Of a stretch of 64,000 nucleotides of DNA, positions 1 to 8,953 are shown piece after piece. The stretch is from Mangrovimicrobium sp033283325 (GTDB taxonomy: Bacteria; Pseudomonadota; Gammaproteobacteria; Pseudomonadales; Halieaceae): positions 1,612,001 through 1,676,000 of the forward strand of contig JAWMQO010000001.1 in assembly GCA_033283325.1 (NCBI GenBank). The letters are read 5' to 3'. The translations under genes were made by a program, and so were the position numbers. How positions within the stretch are numbered: position 1 is the stretch's first letter; every line of letters begins with the position of its first letter. A model generated the notes under the pieces. It saw nothing but the letters and a program-made list of their open reading frames with translations, did no database searches and was not told where the DNA came from.

Positions 1-3000
1 CGGCAAGAATCTCCTGCGGTTCGAATATCGGGTCTTCACCCGGGACAGCGCGATCCCCGGCCTGCTGCGCGGACTGTTTCAACCAGGCCAGGCTGAGCGA
101 TTCCCGGTTCACATGCTGCTGGTCATCGCTATCCACGCCGAATGTCAGTGCATCGCGCAGGACAAGGACCCCCGGCACCACATCCCCACTGGCGACAAAA
201 TCATCCAGGGAGAGGTCTGTTCCAGGCTGCTCGTTTGCACCGCTGGCCAGGAACAGCTGAATCTGCTTATCGCCATAGGCCCCGATGTCGCCGACTTCCA
301 GCTCCGTCGGATTATTGCCGTCAAGTAGGTTCTCTCCCCCGGCCGAGCCTCCGATTTCGATTTGTGCCGCCTCCCGCGGTGTGAGATCTGCTACTGGCAC
401 GCCGGACAATACCGGAGGCTGTTCTTCAGGGCGCTGTACGGAAAAATCCTGCGCTTGCACATCCACGGCAGGAAGAATGAGAAAGCCGACGCTGGCCCGG
501 GCGCTCAAGCCGCCGTCATCCGTAGCGCTGAACAGGACAGTTTGTGAGCCACTCCAATTCGGCACGGAGCTGATGATCGCCTGGCCGTCGGCGGTAATCG
601 AGACTCCCAGTCCCTCCCCGGTGCTCGCCGCGTAGGTGAGTCCGGCACTATCGGTTTCGACATCGGCAAAGAGCTGGCCGAGATCGATGACGTAATCCTC
701 GAAACCCGCGAGCAGTTCCTGGAGCGGAAGGCTCATGGACGTGGGAGAGTCATTGACCGGTGTCACGGCGAATTCGACAAGGGTCTGCGCAATTGATCCG
801 CTCGCATCTGCGGCACTGAAGGTAATCAGCTCGACACCATGCCAGTCGGGTGTGGATGTGATCGTGGCGATACCACCCGCATCGATGTCCACGCCGATTA
901 AGCTGTTTCCGGCCACTGCGTAAACCAGGTCGGCATCAGGGGTTTCCCTGTCTTCAAACAGCGCACCGAGGTCGATAGTGTAAGTCGCGAAATCCTCCTC
1001 CAGATTCTGGCTGGATAGCCCCGAAACCGTTGGCGGCTCGTCGACGATAGGGGCAGGCGGCACTGCAGGCGGCTGATTGGCAGGCGAAGGTCCAGGGGGA
1101 GGCTCTGCAGGTGGCGCAGCAGGTGGCACCTCGAGCGGCTGAACGATGAACTCCACGGCGAGGTCGACACCACCGGCACTTTCGTCGAGCGCGCTGAAGA
1201 CCACGGTTTCGTTACCGCTCCAGCCCGGGCTGGAGGTGATCGTCGCCAGGCCGTCGGAATCGATGCTTATCCCGATATTGCTGTTGGCGCTGACACCGTA
1301 TACGAGGAGCGTGTCAGGCGTTTCGAGATCGTCGAAAATGCTGTTGAGATCGATCGTGTAGCTGGCGAAATCCTCGACCAGATCCTGTGTCGGCAGGGCA
1401 AAAGCCGTTGGCAGGTCATTGACCGGCGCGACGCTGAAGTCTGCCGTTGTCGAAACACTCAGGCCGCCCTCGTCGGTAGCGCTGAAGGTGATGGACTCCG
1501 TGCCGTTCCAGTCAGCGCTGGCATTGATGCTGGCAATACCATTGGCATCGATTGAAATTCCGATGTTGGCACTGCCTGAAACGGTATAGACAAGGCTGGC
1601 GTCGGCGGTTTCACTGTCGTCGAAAATGGCCTTGAGATCGATGTCGTAGCTGACGAAGTCTTCCTGCAGATTCTGGTCGGGCAAACCGCTGGTGGTGGGC
1701 TGCGCATTGTTGCTGGTTACGGTGAAGTTCACCACCGAGTCGACTGTCAAGCCCGCTTCATCCTCGGCGCGGAAAACCAGCGTCTCAGATCCGTTCCAGG
1801 AAGGCGTCGAACTGATCGAGGCTATTCCGTTCGATGCAATCGCAACACCGATATTGGCGTTGCCTGAAACCGAATAGAGCAGTTGCGCATCACTGGTCTC
1901 TGCATCATCGAAATAGGTATTGAGGTCTATGGTGTAGTCGGCGAAGCCCTGGGGGAGCACCTGGTCCGGTATGCCCGTTGTGGTCGGGGCGTCTTCAACC
2001 GCAGCAACGACAAAATCCACCGACGTGCCGACAGAATTACCCGCCTCGTCCTGCGCCGTGAAGGTAAGGAATTCCGAGCCGGACCAGTCAGCGGTCGGGC
2101 TGATCGTAGCGACACCGTTCGCGTCTATGCCGACTCCGACAAAAGTGTTTCCAGTAACGCCATAAACCAGATTGGCGTCGGCCGTCTCGGCATCGTCAAA
2201 GATTGCCTTCAGGTCGATGTCATAGGGTGAAAAATCCTCGGACAGATTTTGCTGGGAAAGCCCGCTACTGGTCGGGAGGTCTTCGACCGGGGAGACAATA
2301 AAGGCGACTGTAGTGTCCACGCGCTGGCCTGCCTCGTCCTCCGCGCTGAACACGATATTCTCCGTGCCATACCAGTCGGGGGTGGCGGAGCTGATCGTCG
2401 CCACACCATTGCCATCGACCGTCACCCCGATATCGGTGTTACCGCTGACGCTGTAGACCAGGTTGGCGTCACTGGTTTCGGCATCGGCGAAAACCGCCTT
2501 GAGATCCATCGTGTAATCAGCGAAATCCTCGCTCAGGCTCTGGTCCCCGGGCGCAATGGCGGTGGGGGCCTCATTGGGCGTGTAGTGAACGGTGACCCCG
2601 ATAAAATCAGTACTCAGGGCGTCCGTCAGCATGGTCCCCTGCATGGTGATTCGAACCCGGAAGTTCGCATCGCTGAGCTCATCTACCGTCCAGGCATGCC
2701 CCCAGTCATCAGTCGCACCACCGAGAGTCTCATCGACGCCGACGGGCAAGCCCCAGAAGTCGGTGTAGGCAGAGCTGCCCTGCACCGGGGTCCAGCTGGC
2801 GCCGCCATCCCAGGACAGCGCTATATCAAAACTGACTTCACCAAAGGCCGACTCGGTATCGGCGTAGCCGTTGAGCCTGACTTCGATACCATCGATGGTG
2901 GCCCCTGCGGACAGCCCAAGATCGAAGTTGTAATAGTCCTGGGTGGGGCCGAAGGGGCCTATCGCCAGTGCGCCAATACCGTCATCGACATAGGCACGGT

Positions 3001-3661
3001 GTGCATTGATGCCCCAGCCGTTATAGTCATCGCCGGTAGCCGTCGGCCCTTTCTCCGCGGTGGTGGCAAGGCTTGCATTGTAGGATTTCAGCAGCGACGC
3101 GCTTACCGGCATCAGCAGGCCCTGCTGCAATTCATCCCCGGCGCCGCTGGAAGCCACTTCGAGTTCCCAGTCGCCACCCTGCCCCGTGAGATCGTTGGAG
3201 GCAAAGACATCGGCATCCAGAGCCTCCGCCAACTGGTCCAGCAGGGCCTGCCCGGCCTCGCCGCTGCCGGTTTCACAGCCATACAGGTAAACATTGGCGT
3301 CGGCGGCCATGGCCTCCCCCAACCGTTCCCACAAGGCGCTGTTGTTTTCGAGGGAATAGCCGTCGACCGTTTCACCGGCGAACTGGAAGCTCCCTTGCGA
3401 GCCGTGGGACAGGAGAGTCAGTGAGTCGATTTGCGCCTGGTTGTCCGCGGCCCAACTGGCGACCTCGTCGATGATGCCGGCCACGGAGTCTTCAGCGCTG
3501 TCGAATACCAGGTAGAGGTCAGCGTCCGCCGAGGCGCTCGCCAGCAGATCCTGCCCCGCCAGGTCACCATCCACCAGCACCACGTCGATTGTCGCCGAGT
3601 AGAGCAGACGAGGCTCCAGGGCTTCTATCAGTGGTTTGACTGTCGCGTTGGGGGTTTTCAT
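1..3661 (-). CDS. Giant LEPR-XLL/DUF4347 repeat surface protein (3' end outside window)
   Basis: The reading frame stays open from an ATG at 3661 to the left edge, so about 1220 residues are visible and the C-terminus is missing. Residues 15-20 read LEPRLL, the LEPR-XLL signature found at the N-terminus of very large exported proteins. A DUF4347-like domain follows (about 26-190, with LLSHGSQGS), then a beta-rich segment, then seven tandem ~96-residue Ig/cadherin-like units rich in Asp and Asn. A Pro-rich linker of about 30 residues interrupts the units near 1030-1140. AGGG lies 8 nt before the ATG. It follows three HlyD-type genes on the same strand, which suggests they export it. It is probably an adhesin or matrix protein; the exact role is unknown. 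Confidence 0.85.
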   Translation of the reverse strand, partial: MKTPNATVKPLIEALEPRLLYSATIDVVLVDGDLAGQDLLASASADADLYLVFDSAEDSVAGIIDEVASWAADNQAQIDSLTLLSHGSQGSFQFAGETVDGYSLENNSALWERLGEAMAADANVYLYGCETGSGEAGQALLDQLAEALDADVFASNDLTGQGGDWELEVASSGAGDELQQGLLMPVSASLLKSYNASLATTAEKGPTATGDDYNGWGINAHRAYVDDGIGALAIGPFGPTQDYYNFDLGLSAGATIDGIEVRLNGYADTESAFGEVSFDIALSWDGGASWTPVQGSSAYTDFWGLPVGVDETLGGATDDWGHAWTVDELSDANFRVRITMQGTMLTDALSTDFIGVTVHYTPNEAPTAIAPGDQSLSEDFADYTMDLKAVFADAETSDANLVYSVSGNTDIGVTVDGNGVATISSATPDWYGTENIVFSAEDEAGQRVDTTVAFIVSPVEDLPTSSGLSQQNLSEDFSPYDIDLKAIFDDAETADANLVYGVTGNTFVGVGIDANGVATISPTADWSGSEFLTFTAQDEAGNSVGTSVDFVVAAVEDAPTTTGIPDQVLPQGFADYTIDLNTYFDDAETSDAQLLYSVSGNANIGVAIASNGIASISSTPSWNGSETLVFRAEDEAGLTVDSVVNFTVTSNNAQPTTSGLPDQNLQEDFVSYDIDLKAIFDDSETADASLVYTVSGSANIGISIDANGIASINASADWNGTESITFSATDEGGLSVSTTADFSVAPVNDLPTAFALPTQDLVEDFASYTIDLNSIFDDLETPDTLLVYGVSANSNIGISIDSDGLATITSSPGWSGNETVVFSALDESAGGVDLAVEFIVQPLEVPPAAPPAEPPPGPSPANQPPAVPPAPIVDEPPTVSGLSSQNLEEDFATYTIDLGALFEDRETPDADLVYAVAGNSLIGVDIDAGGIATITSTPDWHGVELITFSAADASGSIAQTLVEFAVTPVNDSPTSMSLPLQELLAGFEDYVIDLGQLFADVETDSAGLTYAASTGEGLGVSITADGQAIISSVPNWSGSQTVLFSATDDGGLSARASVGFLILPAVDVQAQDFSVQRPEEQPPVLSGVPVADLTPREAAQIEIGGSAGGENLLDGNNPTELEVGDIGAYGDKQIQLFLASGANEQPGTDLSLDDFVASGDVVPGVLVLRDALTFGVDSDDQQHVNRESLSLAWLKQSAQQAGDRAVPGEDPIFEPQEILA
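465..2575 (-). repeat. Seven tandem ~288-bp (96-residue) Ig/cadherin-like repeats
   Basis: The recurring element reads roughly L-x-E-D-F-x-x-Y-x-I-D-L-x-x-(I/L)-F-x-D-x-E-T-x-D-A-x-L-x-Y. The same codon position (the D-L pair) falls at about 2502, 2211, 1923, 1635, 1347, 969 and 681. Spacing is 288 bp except for 291 bp once and 378 bp where the Pro-rich linker (about 30 residues) is inserted. The units have diverged in DNA sequence but keep length, which points to selection on fold rather than recent duplication. Confidence 0.85.
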
Positions 3662-3859
3662 GCGAACACCCTATGCTCCTGGCCTATTGGTATTGTTTTG
3701 AGCACTGGCCCTAATATCATGCAGGGAAAGACAGGCCAGCAAGCGCTTTTCACTGAATCTGTGAACCAGCCCCCGTTCGCTCTCTACCACTGTGAAAATG
3801 AGCATTGAACGGGGCGTCGTATCGACACCGCGGATTGGAATTTCTCCGCACCCGACACT

Positions 3860-4741
3860 TCACGGGCTGGTCGCCAGCAACTGCTCCTCCTCGAAGTTCA
3901 CACTGCATTTGAGCCCGCTGGGAATCATGTCGCCTGGGTTATCCAGCTGCAGCTGGACACCGAAGGTGCCGCTGGCGACATCGATATTCCTGTCCACTAC
4001 CACCACTTCTGCCCGATTGCGATGATCCGCGAGCGGCGCCTCGGGCGTGACCATTGCGCGCATTCCAGGCTTCACCTGCCCGAACAGGGCAACCGGCATG
4101 AGTACCTGGACCCGCAGGGGGTCGATCTGGGCCAGCGAGAGTACAGGCTCCTCTTCGAGGTATTCACCCACCGCCTTCTGTCGCTCGAGTACCACGCCAT
4201 CGATCGGGCTGGAGATGGTCCTGCGCCCCAGCATCTCCTCGGCCATATGCAGCTCCAGTTGCGCGAGTTTCTGGTTCTCGCGCGCCTGCATGGCACGGTT
4301 TTCCGCGACGGTCACGTCGGTTTCCGCCTCGTCGACCTTGTGCATCGGCACCGCCTTGTTTTTGTAAAGGTCCTGCAGGCGTTCCAGATTGCGTTTGCTG
4401 AAGGCCTCGCTGGCCTCCGCCGCCCGGATTTCTTCCGCGAGATTCGCCTTGTGCCTGCGCAGTTCCACCGACGCCATCTCGACACCCGACTCCAGGCCCG
4501 CGAGTACGTCACCGGTCGCGACCGACTGACCTTTTTCCACATTGATGAAGCTGACGATCCCGTGATCGGCGAAACTGATGTCCACCTGTTCCCAGGGTTC
4601 GATCAGGCAATCGAAGTTGGATGCTTCCTGGGCCAAGGCCAGGTTGGCCGATACCAGCAGTAGCGGCGCGACCAGACATTTCCAAAGCACAGGCAGTGCA
4701 AGCGGCGCCCCGCTTTTCCCATGCGCACTTGAGTCACTCAT
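3860..4741 (-). CDS. Secreted HlyD/RND-type periplasmic adaptor protein
   Basis: A 293-residue membrane-fusion-type protein. It has an N-terminal hydrophobic segment (about 20-37) ending in LALAQ, typical of a Sec signal peptide. A lipoyl half-motif (VEKGQSVATGDVLAGLES), a long alpha-helical hairpin (about 90-165) and the second lipoyl half (ISSPIDGVVLERQKAVGEYL) follow, then a beta-barrel. AGGAGA sits 7-8 nt before the ATG. It lies between the M50-HlyD gene and the giant repeat protein on the same strand, so an operon is likely. It is shorter than usual AcrA-type adaptors (350-400 aa). The cognate pump is not visible, and the link to export of the neighbouring protein is inferred from order. 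Confidence 0.85.
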   Translation of the reverse strand: MSDSSAHGKSGAPLALPVLWKCLVAPLLLVSANLALAQEASNFDCLIEPWEQVDISFADHGIVSFINVEKGQSVATGDVLAGLESGVEMASVELRRHKANLAEEIRAAEASEAFSKRNLERLQDLYKNKAVPMHKVDEAETDVTVAENRAMQARENQKLAQLELHMAEEMLGRRTISSPIDGVVLERQKAVGEYLEEEPVLSLAQIDPLRVQVLMPVALFGQVKPGMRAMVTPEAPLADHRNRAEVVVVDRNIDVASGTFGVQLQLDNPGDMIPSGLKCSVNFEEEQLLATSP

Positions 4742-4810
4742 ACTGATTTCTCCTCTTTATCCTTGTGTGAGAAAACATTGCAGATACCTTCCTTATTCAC
4801 GTTCCGCCCC

Positions 4811-6946
4811 TCAGACCTGCAGTTTCTGCATAAATAACTGGCGAAGCGCCCAGTACAGCTGTGTTGCGATCGGCTCGTAGCCCAGGTCGAAATCGACCCA
4901 TGCGCGACTGCCCATCCACAATTCCGGCATGGCCTGTCCGGAGGCGCCACTTACCTCTACCTCCACCTGGAACCATTCCACCAGTGCCCTGGAGCCGCTT
5001 TCCTCGCCGGGTTCCACTCCTATCGAACCGCCATAGCGGGTGCCGAGTACCGGGCTGGGCAGGTCACGGGAGGCCGAGGGAATGAAGCGCAGGATTTCGC
5101 CGCGGTAGGTCTGCGCCGGCGAGCCAGCCAGCTTGATACCCACATTGCGCACCCTGGAGCGCACGGCGGCGATATCGTCCTGGCCTACTATCACGCGCAG
5201 TATGACTTTGTCGCGCTTGACCACGTAGGCCAGCAAGTCACCCTGGCGTACGTAGCGCCCCTCACTGTCGATCCCCGGCGGCAGGTAAAAGTCGCCATCC
5301 GTCGCACTGCTGACCTGAAGGTGAGCCAGGCGTTTCTCCAGCTCCGCGAGCTCCGCCTCCCGCGACCGCAGCTCTTCCTTCAACTGCCCTGCTTCGATCG
5401 GGTCGCTGGCGCGCGCCGCGGTCAGGCGCAATTCGGCTTCACGGAAAGCCGCAAGCGCGAAGTCCCGTTCCTTGCGCAGTTCAGGGTTTTCCAGCTGGAA
5501 CAGTATGTCCCCGGAAGTCACCCGCCCCCCCTCTCCCGCTACGATCCCGGCTACCATACCGTCTGTCTCCGCGCGGACTTCTGCGTTTTCCGGCAGCCAG
5601 GTCACCGCCGGCAACTGGCGGCTTAGCGGAACCGGCACCACCAGCACAAGCAGGAGTACCATGCCTGGCACCAGCACCGCTGCCCCGAGCGCCCTGCCCC
5701 GGTGCTCGGACAGGCCCGGAGACAGGACATGCTGAATGGCCCTGCCCAGTGGATTGACCACTTGGCTGACGACGAGATAAGCACCCAGGACTACCCCCAG
5801 CGGCAGGAAATACTGTGCGGCGAGCAGGGTGATTGCCGCCAGCACTGTGCATCGGTAGAGCAATGCCAGTGGTGCGTAGGCGACCAGCCACTTCAGTTCC
5901 CCGCTGTGGGTGTCGAAATGCCTGTCGACCCCCAACACCCTGCGTTCCAGCAGTGCACACCAGAAGCGCGACGAGCGCGTGGCGAGATTGGGCATATCCA
6001 GGAAATCCGCCAGCAGGTAGTAACCGTCGAAGCGCATCAGGGGATTGCCATTGAAGAAAATCGTTGAAACGCTGCAGATGATCATGGCGTTATAGGCCAG
6101 TTGGCTGACCAGGCCATCGCTGGTATTGAGCCAGAGAAACAGGGCGATTGCGGCGATAAACAGCTCTGCCATGATTCCCACCGCGTCCACCAGGATTCGC
6201 TGCCGCCGATGCGGAAACGTCAGTGCATCCGATGCATCCACGTACGGCAGCGGTATGCCGTAGAGGAACATCACCCCGATCTCGTGGACAGCGCCGCCAT
6301 TTAGCTTGATGGCAAATGCGTGGGACAACTCGTGCAGCGTCTTGGTGACCGGGTAGATGCACCAGAGCAACAGTAGATTGGCGGGATTCAATACCCGGTC
6401 CATCACGTTGTGGCTGATGGCTGGCCAGTGCAGTACGCCCGCAATCAACCCGACGGCGACGACCAGGGCCCAGACCAACAGGCCCGGAAAGGAGAACAAG
6501 GGGGCGACTCTGTCGCGGTGACGGTTGAGAAAAGCGTCAGGATTCCACAGCGGCACCCTGATCGCCAGGGGGTTCCGCAAGAGCTTTTGCCATCTCCCTC
6601 GCCCCTGGCCCGATGCGCCCCCCGGCGCGAACGGCGCGCCGCTGGTAGTCACCAGGCCCTGCTGCACCAGCTGTTTAACGCCTGCAAGCAGATCGGACTC
6701 ACTGAGTGCCGGATCCTGGTCGCGCAGGTTCTGGTAGACGCTTTCCAGGCTGCGCTCCCCGTTGCACATGCCCACGATTTGCCAGGCCCGGGGGTTGAGG
6801 CGATACAGCCGCTCGCTTCCGGCGCGGCGCAGCACATACCACTGCTCGCCACGGAACTGCCGACGGAAGACCTGCACCTCCGAGCTGAGTTTCGGTTTCA
6901 GCTCGCGCGCCCGCTGCCAGGGCGATTGCATGAGCGCGTCGTTCAT
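4811..6946 (-). CDS. PqqD-like / M50 zinc protease / HlyD fusion protein
   Basis: A 711-residue membrane protein of three parts. The first 100 residues resemble the PqqD-like winged-helix peptide-binding fold. A polytopic site-2-protease (M50) core follows, with HELSH near residue 205 and NPLMRFDGYY near 300-310, which supplies the third zinc ligand Asp. After several more membrane spans, a HlyD-like lipoyl/coiled-coil/barrel region occupies about 470-711. The frame is open back to a GTG at 6958, but the ATG at 6946 has GGTGGG at better spacing. The upstream GAF-HlyD gene ends 16 nt before it. Such M50-HlyD proteins accompany LEPR-XLL or other large exported proteins in some bacteria. Whether this one cleaves anything is unknown. 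Confidence 0.8.
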   Translation of the reverse strand: MNDALMQSPWQRARELKPKLSSEVQVFRRQFRGEQWYVLRRAGSERLYRLNPRAWQIVGMCNGERSLESVYQNLRDQDPALSESDLLAGVKQLVQQGLVTTSGAPFAPGGASGQGRGRWQKLLRNPLAIRVPLWNPDAFLNRHRDRVAPLFSFPGLLVWALVVAVGLIAGVLHWPAISHNVMDRVLNPANLLLLWCIYPVTKTLHELSHAFAIKLNGGAVHEIGVMFLYGIPLPYVDASDALTFPHRRQRILVDAVGIMAELFIAAIALFLWLNTSDGLVSQLAYNAMIICSVSTIFFNGNPLMRFDGYYLLADFLDMPNLATRSSRFWCALLERRVLGVDRHFDTHSGELKWLVAYAPLALLYRCTVLAAITLLAAQYFLPLGVVLGAYLVVSQVVNPLGRAIQHVLSPGLSEHRGRALGAAVLVPGMVLLLVLVVPVPLSRQLPAVTWLPENAEVRAETDGMVAGIVAGEGGRVTSGDILFQLENPELRKERDFALAAFREAELRLTAARASDPIEAGQLKEELRSREAELAELEKRLAHLQVSSATDGDFYLPPGIDSEGRYVRQGDLLAYVVKRDKVILRVIVGQDDIAAVRSRVRNVGIKLAGSPAQTYRGEILRFIPSASRDLPSPVLGTRYGGSIGVEPGEESGSRALVEWFQVEVEVSGASGQAMPELWMGSRAWVDFDLGYEPIATQLYWALRQLFMQKLQV

Positions 6947-6962
6947 CGCTCTGCCCACCGGT

Positions 6963-8699
6963 TTACAGCCGCCACAGCCATAACTGGAAGGACTCCACCA
7001 GGCGATGGAACCACAACCAGATGTAGGGCTTGCTCCCCACTTCGACCCTGGCGATCCCGGTCATTCCCGGGCTCAGGAATTGCTGGCTGGCGTCGGTGAA
7101 GGCGGCTTCGACCTGGAAAAAATGCCTGCCGTCCAGTGATGAGGAAACAGGCGTTATCTTGCTGATCTCAAAATCCAGTAGATCTTCCGGCAGGCTGGAG
7201 AGGCGAACCGCCCCGCGCTGCGCCAGCTCGAGGTCAACCACGTCGCGTTCGTCCACTTCCAGGCGCAGCACAAAATCCTCTCCCGGGGCAATTTCGTAGA
7301 GCAGGTCACCGCGTTTCACCGGGGCGCCCAGGGACTGGGTCAGGTCTCCCGCGACCACCACGCCAGCGAAGGGTGCGACGACTCGTGTGCGCGTCAACTG
7401 GTTTTCCAGCAGGGCGAGTTGCGCCTCGGCCTGGTCGAGCTGCGCCTTGACAATATTGATCTCGGCGCGGTCGTGCGAGCCCAGGGCATTGTTGTAGGCT
7501 TTCATCAGTTGGCGTTTTTTACTCTGCCAGCGCCGCTGTTCCAGGCGCAGGTCGCCGTCGTCGAGACGCGCCAGCAATTCCCCCGCCTCTACGCGGTCAC
7601 CCGGCCGGGCCATCGCGTCGGCGACATAGCCATCGTGTGCCGCCACCAGCAGTTGCTTCCTGTCACTGTGCACCGATGCCGTGGACGCGACTTCGTAGGT
7701 ACCGGGAACAACACACAGGGCAGCCAGGACCGCCAGGGCGGCAGCTGCCACTGCCTTCCCCCTTACCGGTAACCTCCACTTCCACCGCCGCGAGCCGCGC
7801 ATCGACTCGTGTTTGAGCGCCAGTACCGGCCCGAGGAAGAGCGCGATCTGTTCGAAGAAGCGCAACTTGCTGCTGTCGAAGGAGCCGCTGTCGAAACCCT
7901 CGCAGCTGATCGCACCGACGACCTTGCCGTTATGGATCATCGGAACCGTACAGACGGAAGTGAAGGAATGTTCCTTCAGCAGACGCTCGTGGGCATGGGT
8001 CACCAGGCCGCTGTCGGCCGTACCCGGAGTCAGGCAGACCGTTGCCTGCTGGTCGGCGGCCTCCTCCATCGCCCTCTGGATCGGCGCGGCCAGCGCGCGG
8101 ACATCCTCGCCGGCACGGGTGCCGGAAACACCCGCCGCGAGCGCGCGCCCCCCTTCCATCATCGCCAGGCAGACGCGTTCGCAAGCCATGCGTTCGCGGA
8201 GCTCATCGACGAGCACCTGTACGCTGTGGAAGAAGTCCTCGTATTTCAGGGCCAGGGCTGTCACCTCGACAAAGCCGAGCAATCTCGCATCCTGCTCGCG
8301 GCTCGCCTTGCGCTCCTTCGCGAGCCACGCGAACCACCTGCAGCCCCACTGCAGGGCGCGGGCGGTCTCCTCCCCGGCGCCGGCCTGGTCGATAATCACG
8401 GCGACAAGGCCGAAGCACTGCCCGCCCGCGAGAATCGGGCAGGCCACCAGCGTGCCCTGCTGCGCCGGTCCATTTTCAATCAGTGAATCACGCAATTCCG
8501 CGCCGGCCAGTAGCGCTTCCGCCCGCTCACGAAGACCGGTGGCTACCGGCTCCGCCGCCGGCCACTGCGCAACGGCCCGGGCCTCGCCCGCGCCAGCCAT
8601 CCCCAGCAGGACGACGGCCCGCCGCACCTGGGGGTTGAACTCGCATTGCAGTTGTAACCAGTTCTGGGTGATGGGATCCATATAGTCACCGGCCAGCAT
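6963..8699 (-). CDS. GAF-domain / HlyD fusion membrane protein
   Basis: A 578-residue protein. A weak GAF-like segment (about 10-130) is followed by a clear GAF domain (about 150-300, ending VPMIHNGKVVGAISCEGF). One membrane span (about 313-331) comes next, then a HlyD adaptor region with both lipoyl halves (VAAHDGYVADAMARPGDRV and TRVVAPFAGVVVAGDL) around a coiled coil. Sensor and export-adaptor modules thus sit on opposite sides of the inner membrane in one chain. ATGs at 8699 and 8681 are both possible; the frame reaches 8810 but that stretch looks non-coding. It is the first gene of the four-gene minus-strand cluster. The GAF ligand is unknown. Confidence 0.8.
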   Translation of the reverse strand: MLAGDYMDPITQNWLQLQCEFNPQVRRAVVLLGMAGAGEARAVAQWPAAEPVATGLRERAEALLAGAELRDSLIENGPAQQGTLVACPILAGGQCFGLVAVIIDQAGAGEETARALQWGCRWFAWLAKERKASREQDARLLGFVEVTALALKYEDFFHSVQVLVDELRERMACERVCLAMMEGGRALAAGVSGTRAGEDVRALAAPIQRAMEEAADQQATVCLTPGTADSGLVTHAHERLLKEHSFTSVCTVPMIHNGKVVGAISCEGFDSGSFDSSKLRFFEQIALFLGPVLALKHESMRGSRRWKWRLPVRGKAVAAAALAVLAALCVVPGTYEVASTASVHSDRKQLLVAAHDGYVADAMARPGDRVEAGELLARLDDGDLRLEQRRWQSKKRQLMKAYNNALGSHDRAEINIVKAQLDQAEAQLALLENQLTRTRVVAPFAGVVVAGDLTQSLGAPVKRGDLLYEIAPGEDFVLRLEVDERDVVDLELAQRGAVRLSSLPEDLLDFEISKITPVSSSLDGRHFFQVEAAFTDASQQFLSPGMTGIARVEVGSKPYIWLWFHRLVESFQLWLWRL

Positions 8700-8953
8700 T
8701 ATTTTATTGCCTGCAGCACTCGCACTCCTGCAAGCAGCCGTCACACCTTCTTGGCGTGTTATGGCGGAGTATATGTAAAAGTCCCCACGGCCTTTAGCGC
8801 TGCCGCGCAATCAGTGTCAGCACTGTGAAATGAACAACACAGATATTCCGAAAACTGTGAGCCAGTTCTCTCCTGGATAAACCAAAGGGCTGGATTCAGG
8901 TGGAAAACCGGGGCTGCGCCGGCAGATCGCGACTACCGGGAAGTAGGAACTCC

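Noticed and set aside
2249..3424. 391-codon open frame on the plus strand
   Set aside because: Antisense to the LEPR-XLL gene; the minus strand shows recognisable domains and repeats, this frame shows none.
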